This document shows positions 53,068 to 61,309 of a stretch of DNA of 64,000 nucleotides, piece after piece. The first letter of the stretch is position 1; every line of letters begins with the position of its first letter. This DNA is from CBDCZI01 sp965224495. GTDB lineage: Bacteria > Bacteroidota > Bacteroidia > Cytophagales > JAAEPT01. The notes beneath the pieces were generated by a model. It saw only the letters and a program-made list of their open reading frames with translations, was not told where the DNA came from and ran no database searches. The position numbers and the translations under genes were made by a program. The DNA is taken from positions 310,001 through 374,000 of the forward strand of contig CBDCZI010000029.1 in the NCBI GenBank assembly GCA_965224495.1, in the 5' to 3' direction.

Positions 53068-53859
53068 ATGTCATACAAAGGAGTGCTTAGAAAAATGCGA
53101 ACGGAATTTGGTTCGCCGATTCAATATTTTTTGAATTTAGATAATCAGGAAATTCATATTAATGAGTTGATTGGGAAAGAAATTCAGTTGAAATTTGAAG
53201 GGTATGAGTGTTTGTGTTGTGGTAAAAAGAAGAAAATCTATCGACAGGGAAGCTGTTACGACTGTTTTTACGACCAGCCGACGATGGGCGAGTGGATAAT
53301 CAGACCCGAATTATCAATGGCACATTTGGGAATTGAAGACCGTGATTTGGAATATGAAAAGGCAGTGCAATTGACGCCTCATATTGTTTATTTGGCATTA
53401 TCGAGTGAGGTAAAAGTGGGCGTAACTCGCAAAACGCAAGTGCCAACACGATGGATAGACCAAGGGGCAAATGGAGCTTTGGCTATTTTGGAAGCGCCCA
53501 ATCGCTACTTGGCAGGGATTACCGAAGTGGCTTTAAAAGAGTTTGTTGTAGACAAAACAAACTGGCGTAAAATGTTGAAAAACGATGTGCCTGAGGTTGA
53601 TTTACGTACCGTACGTGATGAATTGGAGCAATATATTCCTGCGGAGGCGAAAGAATATTTCTTAAAAGGAACAGAAGAACCTTTGAAAATGGAGTTTCCT
53701 GTGTTACAATACCCTGAGAAAATAAAAAGTTTGAACTTAGCAAAAACACCTGAGTATTCAGGGAGATTAATTGGTATAAAAGCACAATATTTCATTTTTG
53801 AAGATGCTGTTTTTAACGTACGAGGAAATGAAGGAACGGTAATTACATTGACTATTTGA
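53068..53859 (+). CDS. DUF2797 family protein
   Basis: A 263-residue cytoplasmic protein. Four Cys in CLCCGKKKKIYRQGSCYDC (about 49-67) form a probable zinc site. HIVYLALSSEVKVGVTRKTQ and RWIDQGANGALAI are the family blocks, reminiscent of GIY-YIG-like folds. Function unknown. The next gene starts one base after its stop, so they form an operon. Confidence 0.85.
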   Translation: MSYKGVLRKMRTEFGSPIQYFLNLDNQEIHINELIGKEIQLKFEGYECLCCGKKKKIYRQGSCYDCFYDQPTMGEWIIRPELSMAHLGIEDRDLEYEKAVQLTPHIVYLALSSEVKVGVTRKTQVPTRWIDQGANGALAILEAPNRYLAGITEVALKEFVVDKTNWRKMLKNDVPEVDLRTVRDELEQYIPAEAKEYFLKGTEEPLKMEFPVLQYPEKIKSLNLAKTPEYSGRLIGIKAQYFIFEDAVFNVRGNEGTVITLTI

Positions 53860-53860
53860 T

Positions 53861-54400
53861 ATGATAGCACGTAATATTCCCAATAGTTTACTGACAAAAG
53901 AAGGTAAAGTTACACCGCTGGTGCGTGGACTTTTGGTTGGTGGATTTGGGTATGCTGAGCAGTCGATAAAGGAGACCGTATGGGAATACGGACCTGGTAA
54001 TTTTGTTTATGACAGAGAAAAACCCAATGCAATTACGTGGTTCAAAAAAATCTATTACTCTAAAAATTGGTCGGAAGAAAGTGATGTAGCGACTTGGCTT
54101 TGCTATATTGTGCACGAACAACGCCACCGTCACGACATTTATACTCTTGGAGGAACACGTTTTTATTTTTCGTATTTACGAGATTATGCTCGTCAAAAAA
54201 GACAATTTGACACACAACACGAAGCGTATTTGAATATTTCGTGGGAGAAAAAAGCCTATGGCGACGAAGCCGTGATGCGGTCGGTATTGATTTCTACCGA
54301 CTTTTTAGCACAGTGGACAATGTTAGTAAATGAAAATGCAGGTTTTCGTGCAGGATTTGAATTAGCAAGAACCTACCTCGCCGAAAAACTGTACGTATAA
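53861..54400 (+). CDS. Uncharacterised protein with HExxH motif
   Basis: A 179-residue protein I do not recognise. It has a zincin-like motif VHEQRHRHD at about 84-92 (H85, E86, H89) inside a predicted helix (DVATWLCYIVHEQRH), the standard layout of zinc metallopeptidases, and a possible third ligand region in DTQHEAYLN. Residues 15-35 (GKVTPLVRGLLVGGFGYAEQ) look like an amphipathic start; no signal peptide is evident. Encoded one base after the DUF2797 gene. It could be a peptidase or merely a metal-binding fold. Confidence 0.7.
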   Translation: MIARNIPNSLLTKEGKVTPLVRGLLVGGFGYAEQSIKETVWEYGPGNFVYDREKPNAITWFKKIYYSKNWSEESDVATWLCYIVHEQRHRHDIYTLGGTRFYFSYLRDYARQKRQFDTQHEAYLNISWEKKAYGDEAVMRSVLISTDFLAQWTMLVNENAGFRAGFELARTYLAEKLYV

Positions 54401-54472
54401 AGTCAGTAAATCGAAAAAATCATATTTTTAATTTCATTTTTATTTTAGACCTTTAGAAAAAAACAAACAACT

Positions 54473-55790
54473 ATGTCGAAACAACAAGAACATATTAAGT
54501 GGTTATTGGGAGAAATTAACTTGTGGAAACAAGCAGGAGTGATAGACGAAAACACGCAAAAAGCACTAAATTCTCGCTATGTTTTGGAGGAAGAAGATAA
54601 AACAAGTGCTTTTATCATTATTTTTGCCTCTTTGGCGAGTGTCTTGATTGGCGTCGGAATTATTTCTTTGTTCGCTACCAATTGGGATGATTTTAGCAAG
54701 TCCACCAAAACGAGCTTGAGTTTTATGCCTTTGGTACTTGGGGCAGGTTTGTTTTTATTTACGCTAATAAAAAAATCGGACAGGATTGCTTGGAAAGAAG
54801 CCTCTTCAGGTTTTTTGATGTTGGCATTTGGAGCAACGATGGGTTTGGTGAGCCAAGTTTACCACGTAGATGGTTCGTTGCGTGATTTCCTGACCACTTG
54901 GCTGATTTGTAGCTTGCCTTTGGTCTATATTTTCCGTTCGCATTTGGTGTTTTTGATGTATATGTATTTTGCCATTCATTTGGGCATTTCTATGGTTGGG
55001 CACAGCACGTTGTTACAGTCTTGGTTGATTCCTTTTGCGGTAATTCCTTATTTTATTCACCTGTTGCACAAGCATACAATGGAAAATAAAACAATCGTAA
55101 GTACGTGGGTAGTAACGTTAGGATTTGGCGGTTTGTTGTTCGCTAATTTTTGGGAAACGTATGGTTTATTATTTGTGATGATGAGTAGTTATTCGCTGAT
55201 GTTGTACCTTGTTGGGAAGTATTATTACGGCAACCAAACCAACAATCTACGCCAACCTATGCAATCTTTATCGGTTCTTGTCGTGCTTGTCCTATCCTTT
55301 ATAATGACTTTTATAGACGCTGTGCGAGAGTTGTTAGACGAAATGGTAGAAGATTATTTCCGAAATCCGATGGATAGCACACACTATTTTAATGTCGCTG
55401 TTTTATTGGTTTTCATCGGTGTTGGCGTTTATTATTACACCAAATTGAAAGATAAAAATACGGTCAATTGGTTTGTTTTAGCAAGTCCAGTTTTTGTTTG
55501 CCTTGATGTTAGCATTCACCAAAGAAGATGCGATTTTTGTTGACGTTATCTTTACAATTTACCTCTTTTCTTTTGGTTTATTCTTAATTTATAAAGGGAT
55601 TAATCAAAAAAATATGGCAAAACTCAATATCGGGATGTTGGTTATCAGTACCATTATATTGTCTAAGTTTTTTGAAGTAGATATCAGTCTTACACTCAAA
55701 GGAATTGTTGCTATATTACTTGGAGGAGCTTTTTTAGCAACAAATGTTGTTTTATCGAAAAAATTAAAAGCATCGAATTATGAAAAATAA
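54473..55790 (+). pseudogene. Frameshifted DUF2157 membrane protein
   Basis: The first frame (54473-55543) encodes a DUF2157-type N-terminus (WLLGEINLWKQAGVIDENTQKAL) and about nine membrane segments. It then runs out of frame after FVLASPVF. The correct continuation (FALMLAFTKEDAIFVDVIF...) lies in the next frame to 55790, with the last segments. Removing one T from the TTTTT run at 55491-55495 joins them into about 439 residues. Either a real one-base insertion or a homopolymer error. It overlaps the GDYXXLXY gene, its normal partner, by 11 bases. Confidence 0.85.
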
Positions 55791-56355
55791 ATTCAAAATA
55801 ATATTTACAGTCATTTACTTAATGGCATTGTTTGCGATACCTTCGTTCACGATTTTTCAAAGTGACACCGTATTAGAAAAAGGCGAAGTTTACCGTTTTA
55901 AGGTACGTCCACGAGATCCGTTAGACCCGTTTAGAGGTGCTTATGTTACCCTACAATTCGATTTATCGAGTATCACCGTGCCTTATAATCCTGCTTTAGA
56001 AGATAAAAAAGAGGTCTTTTTACTCTTAGGAAAAGACGAAGAAGGTTATGTCGAAATAGTAAATGCTGTCGGTACAGCACCAGCGGAGGGCGATTATTTA
56101 CAAACGAAATTAAAATACGGTTACCCTTATTCTGAAGACGAAACGACTATTTTGCGAGTAGATTTTCCTTTCAACCGTTTCTTTTTAGACCAAGAAGACG
56201 CCAAGTTAGCAGAGGGAAATATCAGAGGATTGGCACGAAACAACCAAGTTTATTTAGATGTGAGTGTTTTTGAAGGAAAAGGAGTCATTAAAGAGTTGTA
56301 TTTTGGAGATTTACCTGTCCGAGAATATTTGGACGGATTAAAAGAGAACAAATGA
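55780..56355 (+). CDS. GDYXXLXY domain protein
   Basis: 191 residues: an N-terminal membrane anchor or uncleaved signal (about 7-26), then a soluble domain with RPRDPLDPFRGAYVTLQFDLS, where the family motif GDYXXLXY appears as GAYVTLQF (Asp replaced by Ala), and further GDYLQTKLKYG and GNIRGLARNNQVYLDVSVFEG blocks. These proteins are encoded with DUF2157/DUF4401 membrane proteins, as here. Function unknown. Overlaps rlmH by four bases. Confidence 0.85.
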   Translation: MKNKFKIIFTVIYLMALFAIPSFTIFQSDTVLEKGEVYRFKVRPRDPLDPFRGAYVTLQFDLSSITVPYNPALEDKKEVFLLLGKDEEGYVEIVNAVGTAPAEGDYLQTKLKYGYPYSEDETTILRVDFPFNRFFLDQEDAKLAEGNIRGLARNNQVYLDVSVFEGKGVIKELYFGDLPVREYLDGLKENK

Positions 56356-56837
56356 AAATAAAATTGATAGTTATAGGCAAAACAGACGAGAAATACCTCA
56401 AACAAGGTTTAGCAAAATACGAAGACCGCCTAAAACATTACGCCAAATACGAAATAGTGGTCATTCCCGACGTTAAAAAAGGCAAGAAACAAAACATTGA
56501 ATTACAACAAGAAGAGGAAGGCAAACTCATCTTGGCAAAAACACAAAACAGCGACCATTTGGTATTGTTAGACGAACGAGGAAAAACTTTTTCGTCGGTA
56601 CAATACGCCAAACATTTGGAGAAAAAAATGGTCGGAGGAGTAAGTTCAATTGTCTTTGTAATCGGCGGACCTTTTGGATTTTCAAAGTCAGTTTATGACC
56701 GAGCAAACGACAAATTAAGTCTATCCGCAATGACCTTTTCACACCAAATGATACGTCTGTTTTTTGTCGAACAGATATACCGTACATTCACGATTATTCG
56801 TGGCGAAAAATACCACAACGAAGGTAGTTTAGCTTAG
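56352..56837 (+). CDS. rlmH: 23S rRNA (pseudouridine1915-N3)-methyltransferase
   Basis: 161 residues (about 155-157 is usual). SPOUT-fold methyltransferase acting on helix 69 of 23S rRNA in 70S ribosomes. The start KIKLIVIGKTDEKYLKQGLAKY and the knot-forming SAM site VFVIGGPFGFSKSVYDRAN, then SAMTFSHQMIRLFFVEQIYRTF and the tail YHNEGSLA, are diagnostic. Start overlaps the previous stop (ATGA). Confidence 0.96.
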   Translation: MKIKLIVIGKTDEKYLKQGLAKYEDRLKHYAKYEIVVIPDVKKGKKQNIELQQEEEGKLILAKTQNSDHLVLLDERGKTFSSVQYAKHLEKKMVGGVSSIVFVIGGPFGFSKSVYDRANDKLSLSAMTFSHQMIRLFFVEQIYRTFTIIRGEKYHNEGSLA

Positions 56838-56947
56838 AGAGGAGTGTTAATTTTGGTTGGAGCTTACCCTTTTTGCTGACTTGGTTTTCTGTGTTTTAGA
56901 GTTAGTTTTATCGATAGAAAGGGAGTGAGTCGGTAAAATGAAAGAGC

Positions 56948-57015
56948 GGGTCGGGTCGTTGGCTGTATCTTTTGTTCGTTCCTCACAAAAGGATGTCGCC
57001 TTTGCCTCTAAGCCG
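56948..57015 (-). repeat. Intergenic hairpin repeat, copy B
   Basis: On the minus strand CGGCTTAGAGGC, ATCCTTTTGT-gaggaacga-ACAAAAGAT, then CGACCCGACCC. The 24-base hairpin core is identical to copy A. Confidence 0.8.
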
Positions 57016-57147
57016 ATTATACAGCTATTGGCTTCTAGCAGACTTTCTATCGTCTGTATATAACGTAACACTTCCCCACCTTTCTAAGGAAGGAATTAAG
57101 GGGGGGGGGCGCTACAATCAGACACCAAACACCACTTCATTCCGAAT

Positions 57148-57390
57148 TTGTTTTGGAATCTGATAAATCCCCTACGTGAAAAACAACACACAAGCGTATT
57201 GTTAGCCCAAATTAAAGATTGTTACGTGAGACTCTTCTTTTCAGAGCAAGACTCCTCCATAATTATAAATGAGATTATTGAATTTGTCACGATGGAATCA
57301 ATACCAATCAGGAAGAATAGACTCTTCATAAGAAAACAAACTTTCAAAGCAAAAGCTAAAATTAGCAACAACTATGTGCTAGTGCTTTAA
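57148..57390 (+). pseudogene. Possible transposase C-terminal remnant
   Basis: An 80-codon frame whose middle reads VLLAQIKDCYVRLFFSEQD, IINEIIEFVTMESIPIRKNR and IRKQTFKAKAKISNNY. The 'xPIRKNRxFxRK' tail is like that of IS4-type transposases in Bacteroidota. There is no upstream catalytic part. It lies between inverted hairpin repeats. I cannot exclude chance similarity. Confidence 0.35.
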
Positions 57391-57534
57391 GGCTTAACTT
57401 AATGGTATTGCCCTGAGCCCTTCCTTGAAAAGGAAGGGAAGTCTTTCTTTATGTGTGTTATTTATAGAGACGTATTGAAAGTCAGTTGGGTATAGTAGCT
57501 TGTTGCTAGAAGCTGTTTTGGTAGTTAATGACTT

Positions 57535-57606
57535 GCGTGAGGGATTGCAGTGGAAATCCTTTGCTGAGGAACGAAGCAAAGATTGAGAACGAAAAGCCCG
57601 ACCCGA
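57535..57606 (+). repeat. Intergenic hairpin repeat, copy C
   Basis: GCGTGAGGGATTGCAGTGG, AAATCCTTTGCT-gaggaacga-AGCAAAGATT, then GAGAACGAAAAGCCCGACCCG. The stem differs from copy A by compensating changes (TTTTGT/ACAAAA to TTTGCT/AGCAAA) while the loop is unchanged. Confidence 0.8.
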
Positions 57607-57703
57607 CAAAGGAGGGGCACGCCCAAATGTGTTCAATAATTTGTCTAATTGGTATTAAATAGTTATATTTCTTAAAGCGTTACCTGAGAGTAGTATATAA
57701 GAG

Positions 57704-60148
57704 ATGAATTTATTTTTTAGACATTTTCCTGAATTAGCTTTCCCTTCACTAGAGGGGGAACTCAAAGGGCTGTTTTTAAAACAGTACAACAAGAAATCAA
57801 TCATATTGGTAAGAATGTCTCTCATTCTTACGTTGTTTATTTCTTTAGTACCCTTTTCTTTTTTGGATACTCAGATGTTGCCTTCTCATAAAAATATTGC
57901 CTGGGGACTTCGTTTTTATATTCAAGGTCCGGTGTTGCTGTTGACGCTTTACCTTACGTTTCAGCCTGTGATAATGAAACGGTTTCAGCTTATTGTCTTT
58001 TTGTCTAACTTTATTATGTCGTCGACTGTGTTGGCGATGATAGCGATTAGTGGGCCTCATGAATTGGCTTACACGCAATATTATACGGGGGTAATGTTGT
58101 TGATGACGGCAACTATTGTGATGCGTATGCGATTTAAGGCTACGGCACTGAGTTTGACGATGACTATTTGTATTTATCTTTTTGTGTCTATTTTCATTCA
58201 AAAGATGCATTTGCCAGATATAGACCCACAGCACCCTGTGTTATTAGCTACGGCTTCAATGTTTTTGATGTCTGTGTTTATAACTATTGTAGGGGGAGCT
58301 TACTTGTTGGAAACTGTAGCGAGACAAAACTTTTTATCCCAACTTTTACTAGAGAAAGAAAAGGAGGTAGTGGAAGAGAGTTCGGAGGAAATGAATGCTC
58401 AAAATGAAAGAATAGAGGAGTACAATAGCACCTTGCAAACTCAAAATGATACGATAAAAAGTAGTCATCAGCGTATAACAGATAGTATCTCTTATGCTCA
58501 AAGAATACAAGGGCAACTTTTGCCTAAACAGTCAGAGATAGCGAAATATTTACCACATCACTTTATTTTTTATAAGCCTAAAGATGTGGTGAGTGGAGAC
58601 TTCTATTGGTTTGTTCATTTAGAAGGGCGTAGTTATTTGGCGGTAGTTGATTGTACAGGTCATGGAGTACCAGGTGCTTTTTTAAGTTTTATTGGGCACA
58701 GTACATTAAATAAAGCCGTTTTTGAAAAAGGTATTAGGCAACCAAGTGATTTACTAAATTATTTGAATACTGAAATGGCGGTCACTTTGAAAAAAGAAGA
58801 GGGCGGGATTAGCAACGGAATGGATTTGACTCTCATTGTATTTGATGAGAACAAGGATACCGTTTGTTTTGCAGGGGCAAGAAACCCTTTGGTTGTTGTG
58901 CGAGACGGAGAATTGATGCGTTACAAGACGGATTTACGTAGTGTTGGAGAGCCTTTTAATGGTCGTTTTCAGACATTTACTCAACAAAGTGTTGAACTTC
59001 AAACGGGTGATAATGTTTACTTGTTTTCTGATGGGTTTGCTGATCAATTTGGAGGTGAAAATAATAAGAAATATTTGATTAAACGATTTAGGAATAAGCT
59101 TTTAGAGATACACTCCTTAGAGCCAAAAGCACAAAAACAAGCGTTAGAGACGGAGCTGAACGAATGGCGAAACGGAGAGGTTCAAACAGATGATGTACTG
59201 GTTATAGGTTTGGTCTATACAAGTCACACAGAGAAAGAGAAAGCTTTGGGAGTAATGAAAACGATTTCTTCGTCAATAAATGAATTGATGGAGTTAGAGG
59301 GTTTTTCAAAGAAGCATTATGAAGAGATAGATAATATAATTAGTGAAGTGGCTCAAATGCTTGCCGATAATCATATTACAAGAGAGGAGGTAACAAAAAT
59401 AAATCATAGTTTTGGTGATGGTTTTTTGGAAAACACACTTCAAGGTTATGCCTTTAGAAAACCGTATGGTTATGCGGGTGATTTTTTGATTATAGATAAA
59501 ATTTATACTTATCATAAATCGAGCGTAGGGAGGTATAAGAAATGGGATGAACATTTTCATGTTCAATCAGCTCCAAAGGCAGTGCGTAACCGCAAAGAGT
59601 ATTTTAAGAAAATGCTTTTAGGGAAAAGCAGAGAGAAAGAAAGTATTGAATTATTAAACCTTGCAAGTGGTCCTGCTCGTGATGTAGCAGAGCTGTATGA
59701 GCAACTGGATGGTAGTGCCCAAATAACAACTACCTGTGTGGAAATGGATGTCAATGCAATTGAATATGCAGAGAAAGTGACCGCTCAGTATAAGGATAAA
59801 ATAAAATTCATCAATAAAAATGTCTTTAAGTTTAGTACGGAAAAGAAGTTTGATGTGGTTTGGTCTGCAGGTTTGTTTGATTATTTTGACGATAGAACAT
59901 TTGTAGTACTTTTAAAAAAGATGAAAGAATGGTGTACGTCCGAAGGAGAAATTATCATAGGTAATTTTAATGAAGAGAATAATCCTAGTCGTGATTATAT
60001 GGAAGTTTTTGGTGAATGGTATTTACATCACAGAACAGAAGGAAGGTTGATACAGTTGGCTTTAAAAGCAGGTTTTGACAGAGCAAATATTGCCGTAGCA
60101 AAAGAACCAGAAAATGTGAATTTGTTTTTGCATATTAAGTTGAAGTGA
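57704..60148 (+). CDS. Membrane sensor, SpoIIE phosphatase and PhcB-like methyltransferase fusion
   Basis: An 814-residue protein. Residues 33-205 form about six membrane segments without a large external domain; 210-255 is a coiled coil. Residues 256-505 are a SpoIIE/PP2C phosphatase with the metal Asp sites in VSGDFYWF (Asp299), VVDCTGHGVPGAFLS (Asp316), FSDGFADQFGG (Asp443) and QTDDVLVIG (Asp496/497). A helical linker (510-580) leads to KPYGYAGDF (586-594), a motif I recall from PhcB-type fatty-acid methyltransferases, and a class I SAM fold with motif I LLNLASGPARD (650-660), acidic CVEMD (678-682) and VVWSAGLFDYFDD. All domains look intact. The ATG lies 97 bases after hairpin repeat C; a degraded paralogue follows. 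Substrates are unknown. Confidence 0.85.
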   Translation: MNLFFRHFPELAFPSLEGELKGLFLKQYNKKSIILVRMSLILTLFISLVPFSFLDTQMLPSHKNIAWGLRFYIQGPVLLLTLYLTFQPVIMKRFQLIVFLSNFIMSSTVLAMIAISGPHELAYTQYYTGVMLLMTATIVMRMRFKATALSLTMTICIYLFVSIFIQKMHLPDIDPQHPVLLATASMFLMSVFITIVGGAYLLETVARQNFLSQLLLEKEKEVVEESSEEMNAQNERIEEYNSTLQTQNDTIKSSHQRITDSISYAQRIQGQLLPKQSEIAKYLPHHFIFYKPKDVVSGDFYWFVHLEGRSYLAVVDCTGHGVPGAFLSFIGHSTLNKAVFEKGIRQPSDLLNYLNTEMAVTLKKEEGGISNGMDLTLIVFDENKDTVCFAGARNPLVVVRDGELMRYKTDLRSVGEPFNGRFQTFTQQSVELQTGDNVYLFSDGFADQFGGENNKKYLIKRFRNKLLEIHSLEPKAQKQALETELNEWRNGEVQTDDVLVIGLVYTSHTEKEKALGVMKTISSSINELMELEGFSKKHYEEIDNIISEVAQMLADNHITREEVTKINHSFGDGFLENTLQGYAFRKPYGYAGDFLIIDKIYTYHKSSVGRYKKWDEHFHVQSAPKAVRNRKEYFKKMLLGKSREKESIELLNLASGPARDVAELYEQLDGSAQITTTCVEMDVNAIEYAEKVTAQYKDKIKFINKNVFKFSTEKKFDVVWSAGLFDYFDDRTFVVLLKKMKEWCTSEGEIIIGNFNEENNPSRDYMEVFGEWYLHHRTEGRLIQLALKAGFDRANIAVAKEPENVNLFLHIKLK

Positions 60149-60162
60149 TTATTTGTGTAGCT

Positions 60163-61242
60163 ATGAAACAATGGAATGAATTTAGAAAAGGGCTATCGTT
60201 TCCTGTTTTTGATAAAGAAACAGAGCAACGTTATGTACTAGATTATAACAAAAATTTTTTGTTCTTTTTGAGGCTATCGTTATTTTTACGATTTTAGATA
60301 ATTATACGATGCCTCTTCATAAAGAGGAAATACGTAATATCCATTTTTTTATTCAGGCTCCTGTATTATTGTTAGCAATATACCTTTCTTATCAACCTAT
60401 AGCCTTAAAATATTTCCAAACAATAGGGCTTGTGCCTGTTTTTATTTTGTCGCTGTCGGTTATTTATGCCATTTATATCAGTTCTCCCGAAGAGTTGGTA
60501 TATACACAGTATTATTCGGCTATCTTGTTGGTTATAAGTAGTATGACTGTTTTAAGGATAAGAGTAAAAGCAACTGTAATAACTATATTGTTACTTATCT
60601 TGATTTATGCGTTTGTAGCGATTTACTTTAAGGGAATGCTCACTACAGCTATAGATACTGATTACCCTGTTCTTTTTGCTAATAGTCTGGTGTTTTTTGG
60701 CGTTACAGCAATAACTGTTATTATGGTTAATTATATTATGGAAAGTTTTTCTATGCATAGTTTCTTAGCCAGCGAATTGCTTTCGGAAGAGAAAAAACAG
60801 TAGAAGAGGTAAATACAACATTGCAAGGGCAGAATGAAAAAATATCAACTACTCATCAACGAATCACGGATAGTATATTGTATGCTAAACGGATACAGGA
60901 GCAATTACTACCTAAGAGAGCTAAAATAGATGAACAACTAGCTGATAATTTTATTCTGTACCAACCCAAAGATATTGTAAGCGGTGATTTTTATTGGTTT
61001 GTCCACCTTGATGGGGTGAGTTATCTTGCTGTTGTGGACTGTACTGGACATGGTGTTCCTGGAGCTTTTTTGAGTTTTATTGGGCATAGTATTTTAAATA
61101 AAGCTCTTTAGAGAAAAACTCTTACAAATCCATTCTTTACCTATGAATGAACAAGAACAAGTGTTGAAAAAAGAACTTTCAGATTGGAAAGGTGACAATG
61201 AGCAAACCGATGATGTGCTTGTTTTTGGAATGAAGGTGGGTT
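60163..61242 (+). pseudogene. Decayed paralogue: membrane sensor and SpoIIE phosphatase
   Basis: Homologous to the preceding gene but broken. The start MKQWNEFRKGLSFPVFDKE aligns with its N-terminus, then the frame breaks near 60290. A middle frame (60309-60803) gives the membrane part (NIHFFIQAPVLLLAIYLSYQP). A second shift near 60800 leads to TTHQRITDSILYAKRIQEQLL and VVDCTGHGVPGAFLSFIGHS. About 120 residues of the phosphatase are deleted at 61110, after which the end REKLLQIHSLPMNEQEQ...DDVLVFGMKVG stops at 61242. It never had the methyltransferase part. Confidence 0.9.
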
Positions 61243-61297
61243 GATAATAGACTACTTTTGATAGGTTGATGGATTTTCTTTATGCAGAAAAGTTGAG

Positions 61298-61305
61298 TAC
61301 CTTTG
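61298..61305 (+). promoter_or_regulatory. Candidate -7 box for rlmN
   Basis: TACCTTTG is a perfect -7 box but ends only four bases before the rlmN ATG, which would leave almost no leader. No TTG at the ideal -33 distance. Confidence 0.4.
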
Positions 61306-61309
61306 TGGT

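Larger units (their letters stand above)
56838..57703. other. Large intergenic region with inverted repeats
   Basis: About 870 bases. It contains repeat copies B (minus) and C (plus) as an inverted pair, a possible transposase remnant, a run of ten G (57100-57109), a hairpin CCCTTCCTTGAAAAGGAAGGG (57418-57438) and smaller inverted words GGCTTCTAGCA/TGCTAGAAGC. No intact gene is seen. Confidence 0.6.

Noticed and set aside
54473..55543. DUF2157 frame as a complete shorter protein
   Set aside because: The last residues become polar and Cys/Arg-rich after the T run, while the next frame continues the membrane segments.
56972..57163. 63-codon plus-strand frame over repeat B
   Set aside because: It runs through the hairpin repeat and the G tract; no protein character.
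57845..58234. 129-codon minus-strand frame under the fusion gene
   Set aside because: Basic, low-complexity product opposite membrane-segment codons; a typical antisense artefact.
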